This document shows positions 7,030 to 10,020 of a stretch of 10,020 nt of DNA, piece after piece. The DNA lies in contig JBLHRE010000063.1 in assembly GCA_047625765.1 (NCBI GenBank), positions 1-10,020 on the forward strand, given 5' to 3'. The position numbers were made by a program, and so were the translations under genes. The notes under the pieces were generated by a model. It was given only the letters and a program-made list of their open reading frames with translations, was not told the DNA's origin and did no database searches. This stretch comes from JBLHRE01 sp047625765. GTDB taxonomy: Bacteria > Bacteroidota > Bacteroidia > Flavobacteriales > JBLHRE01. Numbering within the stretch: the first letter of the stretch is position 1; the number at the start of each line of letters is the position of its first letter.

Positions 7030-7316
7030 GAAAAGCAGACGTTCAAAATATAGGTTCGGTAATATCCGAGTTGATTCAAGAGTATCGATTGGGAGGGAAA
7101 TTTGATGAAGCCAAATTATGTTCTGCTTGGAAACAAATGATGGGACCTTCAATTGCCAACTATACAGAAACAATGTATTTAAAGCGGCAGTGTTTTTATA
7201 TAAAATTGAAATCATCGGTATTGAGAGAAGAACTTTCCTACGGGAAAGAAAAAATGGTTGCAGGCCTTAATGAAATAATGGGGAAGCCCACTATTAAAGA
7301 GATTCGATTCGTATAA
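7026..7316 (+). CDS. DUF721 / DciA-like protein
   Basis: Small basic protein (96 residues) of the DUF721 family, whose proteobacterial member DciA loads the replicative helicase DnaB in bacteria lacking DnaC or DnaI. The family pattern is visible: an N-terminal helix QNIGSVISELIQEYRL (7-22), then the core AWKQMMGPSIANYTETMYLK (34-53), the strand CFYIKLKSSVLREELSYGK (55-73) and a short C-terminal strand IKEIRFV. It starts inside the recF stop (4-base ATGA overlap), so it is translated with recF; the pairing of recF with DUF721 fits a replication/repair unit. Whether this short Bacteroidota form loads the helicase is inference from the family. A strong terminator follows 9 bases after the stop. 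Confidence 0.88.
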   Translation: MRKADVQNIGSVISELIQEYRLGGKFDEAKLCSAWKQMMGPSIANYTETMYLKRQCFYIKLKSSVLREELSYGKEKMVAGLNEIMGKPTIKEIRFV

Positions 7317-7325
7317 ATAATTTAT

Positions 7326-7364
7326 AAAACTAAAAAAGAGGCCAATGGCCTCTTTTTTAGTTTT
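7326..7364. terminator. Bidirectional intrinsic terminator between the recF unit and ndk
   Basis: A perfect 18-bp inverted repeat (7326-7343 and 7347-7364) with a 3-base loop AAT. The inner stem is GAGGCC/GGCCTC and the outer part is A-rich on the left and T-rich on the right, so a GC-rich hairpin followed by a T-run forms in both directions. It lies between two convergent genes ending at 7316 and 7380. Confidence 0.93.
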
Positions 7365-7379
7365 ACTGAAATTCTAAAA

Positions 7380-7799
7380 TTAGAATTTATTTCTAGTACT
7401 AAAGAAAAACGAACCTTCAATAGCAGCGTTTTCATCGCTATCAGAACCGTGTACTGCGTTAGCAGAAATAGATTCAGCATACATCTGACGGATAGTTCCT
7501 TCAGCAGCTTCGGCAGGATTAGTAGCACCAATCAAAGTACGGTATTCAGCTACAGCATTATCTTTTTCAAGAATAGCAGCTACAATAGGTCCAGAAGTCA
7601 TGTAAGAAACCAATTCACCATAAAAGGGACGTTCAGCATGAACAGTATAGAATGCCTCAGCATCTGCTTTGCTCAATTGAGTCATTTCCATAGCTACGAT
7701 TCTAAATCCAGCGCCATTGATTTTTTCAAGAATAGCCCCGATGTGTCCGTTTTCAACACCATCAGGTTTGATCATTGTAAATGTTCTATTAGTAGCCAT
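7380..7799 (-). CDS. ndk: Nucleoside diphosphate kinase
   Basis: Transfers the gamma phosphate from ATP to nucleoside diphosphates through a phosphohistidine, balancing (d)NTP pools. In 139 residues, a usual length: TFTMIKPDGV (6-15) with K11, the GATNPAEAAEGTIRQMYA block (91-108) with the ATP-contacting R104, and the active-site histidine H117 in NAVHGSDS (114-121). FFF (131-133) sits in place of the usual late F-F stretch. It stands alone on the minus strand, convergent with the DUF721 gene across a bidirectional terminator and divergent from the DHH gene. Upstream, TAATTTCG at 7823-7830 (minus strand) is a weak match to the TAnnTTTG -7 box. Nothing is missing from the active site. Confidence 0.97.
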   Translation of the reverse strand: MATNRTFTMIKPDGVENGHIGAILEKINGAGFRIVAMEMTQLSKADAEAFYTVHAERPFYGELVSYMTSGPIVAAILEKDNAVAEYRTLIGATNPAEAAEGTIRQMYAESISANAVHGSDSDENAAIEGSFFFSTRNKF

Positions 7800-7863
7800 T
7801 TTTTTGCTTTTTAATTTGGGCGCGAAATTAGTAAAAATGTGAGGGTTACCGTCATAATATTTC

Positions 7864-7871
7864 TAAATTTG
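7864..7871 (+). promoter_or_regulatory. Predicted -7 promoter element for the DHH-GldI-cyclophilin unit
   Basis: TAAATTTG matches the Bacteroidota -7 consensus TAnnTTTG exactly. It ends only 7 bases before the ATG at 7879, so transcripts from it would be leaderless or nearly so. No clear TTG -33 box is seen at the usual spacing, which keeps this tentative. Confidence 0.45.
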
Positions 7872-7878
7872 AACGCTT

Positions 7879-8892
7879 ATGAAAAAGATAGAAATAGAAG
7901 GGTTAAAAGAAGCCATACTAAATACAGAGAAATCTATTGTAATTACTGCTCATCGCGGGCCTGATGGAGATGCAATGGGTTCGTCCCTGGGACTTTTTCA
8001 TGCCTTAAGAAATTTAGGAAAAAAGGTTGACGTTGTTATGCCAACCACTTATCCAAATTTCCTCAAGTGGATGCCAGGAGACACAGAAGTGGTGAATTTT
8101 GAAACAGATCAAGAAGAAGCGACTCAGTTGTTGAATGATGCTGGGTTTATTTTTTGCTTGGATTTTAATGCCATTTCTAGGGTTCAGCCCATGTCAGATC
8201 TATTGGCAGAATCAAAAGCTAAAAAAGTGATGATTGATCATCACTTGGAACCAGAGGATTTTCCTGATTTTATTTGGTCCGATGTTACAGCTTGTTCTAC
8301 TGCCCAACTCATCTACGAATTTTTGAATGAGTTAGAATGGACGGAATTAATAGATACTGATGCTGCCACCTGTCTTTACGTTGGTATATTAACTGATACG
8401 GGGTCATTTAGGTTTCCATCAACAACACCTTTAACACATAGAATAGTTGCAGAACTATTAGATAGGGGCGCTAATAATTCGGAAATATATAATTCTTTGT
8501 TCGATGAAAATAGATTCGGAAAATTACAGCTATTAGGTTATTGCCTTTCAGAGAAATTGGTGCACATACCTAAATACAATACCAGTTATGTAAGCTTGAC
8601 TTTGGAGGAGTTGGCTCGATTCGGTTTCGAAAAAGGAGATACGGAAGGGATAGTGAATTACGCACTTTCTGTTAAGGATACTAAATTGGCAGCTATTTTT
8701 ATAGAATCGGAAGAGATTATCAAAATATCCCTACGATCTAAGGGTGTATTTTCGGTTAACGATTTATCAAGAAACCACTTTTTTGGAGGAGGACATACGA
8801 ATGCTGCAGGAGGTAAGTCTGATTTGAACTTAGCAGATACAGTTAAAAAATTCGAAAGCTTACTAGAAAATTATTCTTCAGATTTATGTTAG
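7879..8892 (+). CDS. DHH/DHHA1 family phosphoesterase, NrnA-like (nanoRNase / pAp phosphatase)
   Basis: 337 residues with the full two-domain DHH layout. The N-terminal catalytic domain carries TAHRGPDGDAMGS (23-35; H25, D29, D31), the second metal ligand D95 in FCLDFN, the name motif IDHH (119-122) and TDTGSF (172-177) with D173. The C-terminal DHHA1 domain carries the substrate-binding GGGHTNAAGG (303-312). This is the arrangement of bifunctional NrnA, which degrades 2-5-mer RNAs and dephosphorylates pAp in a manganese-dependent way; the exact substrate cannot be fixed from sequence, and c-di-AMP phosphodiesterases of the DHH class are relatives. There is no membrane or sensor domain, unlike GdpP. 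It leads a three-gene unit: its stop overlaps the next start by 7 bases. Confidence 0.93.
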   Translation: MKKIEIEGLKEAILNTEKSIVITAHRGPDGDAMGSSLGLFHALRNLGKKVDVVMPTTYPNFLKWMPGDTEVVNFETDQEEATQLLNDAGFIFCLDFNAISRVQPMSDLLAESKAKKVMIDHHLEPEDFPDFIWSDVTACSTAQLIYEFLNELEWTELIDTDAATCLYVGILTDTGSFRFPSTTPLTHRIVAELLDRGANNSEIYNSLFDENRFGKLQLLGYCLSEKLVHIPKYNTSYVSLTLEELARFGFEKGDTEGIVNYALSVKDTKLAAIFIESEEIIKISLRSKGVFSVNDLSRNHFFGGGHTNAAGGKSDLNLADTVKKFESLLENYSSDLC

Positions 8893-9413
8893 GACGGTTT
8901 ATCTGGTTTTTTGCCATAGTCATAATGGTTTCCTGTCAAGATAAAACCATTTCTGTTGTTAGCTCTAAGCAGAATTCTAAAGATCAATTGTTAGATTTAA
9001 ACCGCAAATTCGCAAAAGCAGAAGCAAAATTTATTGCAACAATGATTGATTCATTAGCAATTCCAGCCATAGAAGATTCTTTAGGTTATTGGTATTTGAT
9101 CTATTCTAAAGGCTCACAACAGCCTATATATGCACACTACAAGGACCGCGTTAAAGTGAGGTATAGCTTGTGTTTACTTGAAGGAGACACCATTTATGGT
9201 TCAAGTAATATGGTAGAGAAATCTTTTGTTGTTGGTAGGACCGAAATAGAGTCTGGATTACATCATGCAGTAAAACATTTAAGTGTTGGAGATAAAGCAA
9301 AGATTATTTTACCTTCGCATCTTGCTTTTGGCACCTATGGTGATGGGGCTAAAGTTCCTGCCAAAGCGAGTTTATTGTACGATTTAGAATTGATTAAAAT
9401 ATATTCGAAATGA
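8886..9413 (+). CDS. gldI: FKBP-type peptidyl-prolyl isomerase lipoprotein, GldI-like
   Basis: 175 residues: a short N-terminus, a hydrophobic stretch (FIWFFAIVIMV, about 5-15), then MVSC with a candidate lipidated Cys17. Met at -3 of the lipobox is slightly off consensus (Leu/Val/Ile). The rest is an FKBP fold: VKVRYSLCLLEGDTIYGSS (about 90-108), the SGLHHAVKHLSVGDKAKIILPSHLAFGTYG block, VPAKASLLYDLELIKI at the end. The family matches GldI, a lipoprotein shown in Flavobacterium johnsoniae to be needed for gliding; non-gliding Bacteroidota also carry relatives, so gliding is not proven here. The start ATG overlaps the DHH gene end by 7 bases, and its TGA overlaps the cyclophilin ATG (ATGA), so the three genes are very likely translated together. 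The symbol is by resemblance. Confidence 0.8.
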   Translation: MLGRFIWFFAIVIMVSCQDKTISVVSSKQNSKDQLLDLNRKFAKAEAKFIATMIDSLAIPAIEDSLGYWYLIYSKGSQQPIYAHYKDRVKVRYSLCLLEGDTIYGSSNMVEKSFVVGRTEIESGLHHAVKHLSVGDKAKIILPSHLAFGTYGDGAKVPAKASLLYDLELIKIYSK

Positions 9414-10020
9414 AAAAAGTATTATTAGGATTACTTACAATGGCAGCTTTGTTTAATGCACAGGCATGCTTCACAAACAATAAATATAAACACTTAGGAG
9501 ACGGTATGTTCGCAAAACTAACTACTACCAAGGGAGAAATCCTGTTGAAATTAGAATTTGAAAAAACACCATTAACGGTTGCTAACTTTGTTGGATTGGC
9601 TGAAGGTGCAATTGAAAACACTGCTAAAGACGCAGGGGTGCCTTTTTATGATGGATTAAAGTTTCACCGAGTAATAGCAGACTTTATGGTACAAGGAGGC
9701 TGTCCTCTTGGAACTGGTACTGGAGATCCTGGATACAAATTCGCAGACGAATTTGTAGCAGATTTAAAGCACGATGGTCCTGGTGTTCTTTCAATGGCAA
9801 ACTCAGGTCCGGGTACAAATGGGAGTCAGTTTTTTATTACACACAAAGAAACACCTTGGTTAGACGGGAAACATACTGTTTTTGGTAAAGTTTTAGAAGG
9901 ACAAGAAGTGGTGGATGCTATTGCTCAAAATGATATTTTAGAGAAAATAGAAATTATAAGAAACGGATCTGCTGCAAAAAAGTTTGATGGTGCTAAGATG
10001 TTTATCGAAATGCAGGAAGC
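9410..10020 (+). CDS. Secreted cyclophilin-type peptidyl-prolyl isomerase (3' end outside window)
   Basis: The frame opens at the ATG at 9410 inside the preceding stop codon and runs off the window after about 203 codons. The first ~19 residues form a Sec signal peptide (MKKVLLGLLTMAALFNAQA), followed directly by Cys20. The stretch before the Cys is not a good lipobox, so a secreted or periplasmic protein is likelier than a lipoprotein. The cyclophilin core is complete: FHRVI (85-89) with the catalytic-type Arg87, MVQGG (93-97), SMANSGPGTNGSQFFITH (128-145) and WLDGKHTVFGKV (150-161). After the fold, a charged tail from about residue 183 continues past the window end, a C-terminal extension seen in some Bacteroidota cyclophilins. 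With the FKBP lipoprotein it forms a paired extracytoplasmic protein-folding module. Confidence 0.95.
   Translation, partial: MKKVLLGLLTMAALFNAQACFTNNKYKHLGDGMFAKLTTTKGEILLKLEFEKTPLTVANFVGLAEGAIENTAKDAGVPFYDGLKFHRVIADFMVQGGCPLGTGTGDPGYKFADEFVADLKHDGPGVLSMANSGPGTNGSQFFITHKETPWLDGKHTVFGKVLEGQEVVDAIAQNDILEKIEIIRNGSAAKKFDGAKMFIEMQE

Noticed and set aside
6753..7215. Overlapping minus-strand frames opposite the 3' part of recF and the DUF721 gene
   Set aside because: They are antisense to two clearly coding genes and show no family features.
7369..7388. Inverted repeat AAATTCTAA/TTAGAATTT over the ndk stop codon
   Set aside because: AT-only apart from one pair, with a 2-base loop, and next to a far stronger terminator; no clear role.
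7449..7814. 121-codon open frame antisense to ndk
   Set aside because: The composition is Ser/Phe-rich as expected from the complement of a coding gene; ndk on the other strand is unambiguous.

Overview
The window looks like the chromosome of a low-GC Bacteroidota bacterium, probably of the Flavobacteriia/Cryomorphaceae kind. Three things point there: a GldI-like FKBP lipoprotein, a short DciA-like (DUF721) gene directly after recF, and several TAnnTTTG-type -7 promoter elements with little use of Shine-Dalgarno sites. Apart from one decayed stretch it is dense housekeeping sequence. I see no phage, IS, CRISPR, tRNA or rRNA.

Layout. (a) 1-1033 (+) is the 3' part of an unrecognised protein that probably ends in a beta-sandwich domain. 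It converges, with only 6 bases between, on a stand-alone tRNA wobble-uridine methyltransferase, mnmD (-). (b) Divergent from mnmD is a two-gene unit (+): an M42 aminopeptidase and, one base later, the branched-chain aminotransferase ilvE, followed by a strong intrinsic terminator. (c) The 700-base gap 3946-4646 is not empty. On the minus strand it holds, in one reading frame, the remains of a CheY-like receiver (3973-4344) preceded by what looks like the end of a histidine kinase (about 4345-4512). Stop codons interrupt both. I recognise nothing in 4513-4590; the terminator of the next minus-strand unit follows. (d) A minus-strand unit holds a membrane-anchored TPR protein and ribH, 2 bases apart. 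(e) Divergent from it, recF and a DUF721/DciA-like gene overlap by 4 bases (+). (f) A perfect 18-bp bidirectional terminator separates them from convergent ndk (-). (g) Divergent from ndk is a tightly overlapping unit (+): a DHH/DHHA1 phosphoesterase (NrnA-like), a GldI-like FKBP-type prolyl isomerase lipoprotein, and a secreted cyclophilin-type prolyl isomerase cut by the window end.

How the genes relate: recF and the DciA-like gene belong to DNA replication and repair; ndk and the DHH protein to nucleotide and oligonucleotide metabolism; the two prolyl isomerases probably act together outside the inner membrane; the M42 peptidase and IlvE could link peptide breakdown with branched-chain amino acid turnover. 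The observation most worth a second look is the decayed two-component pair, including the ilvE terminator that lies inside the receiver relic's reading frame. I did not find a convincing undescribed system.
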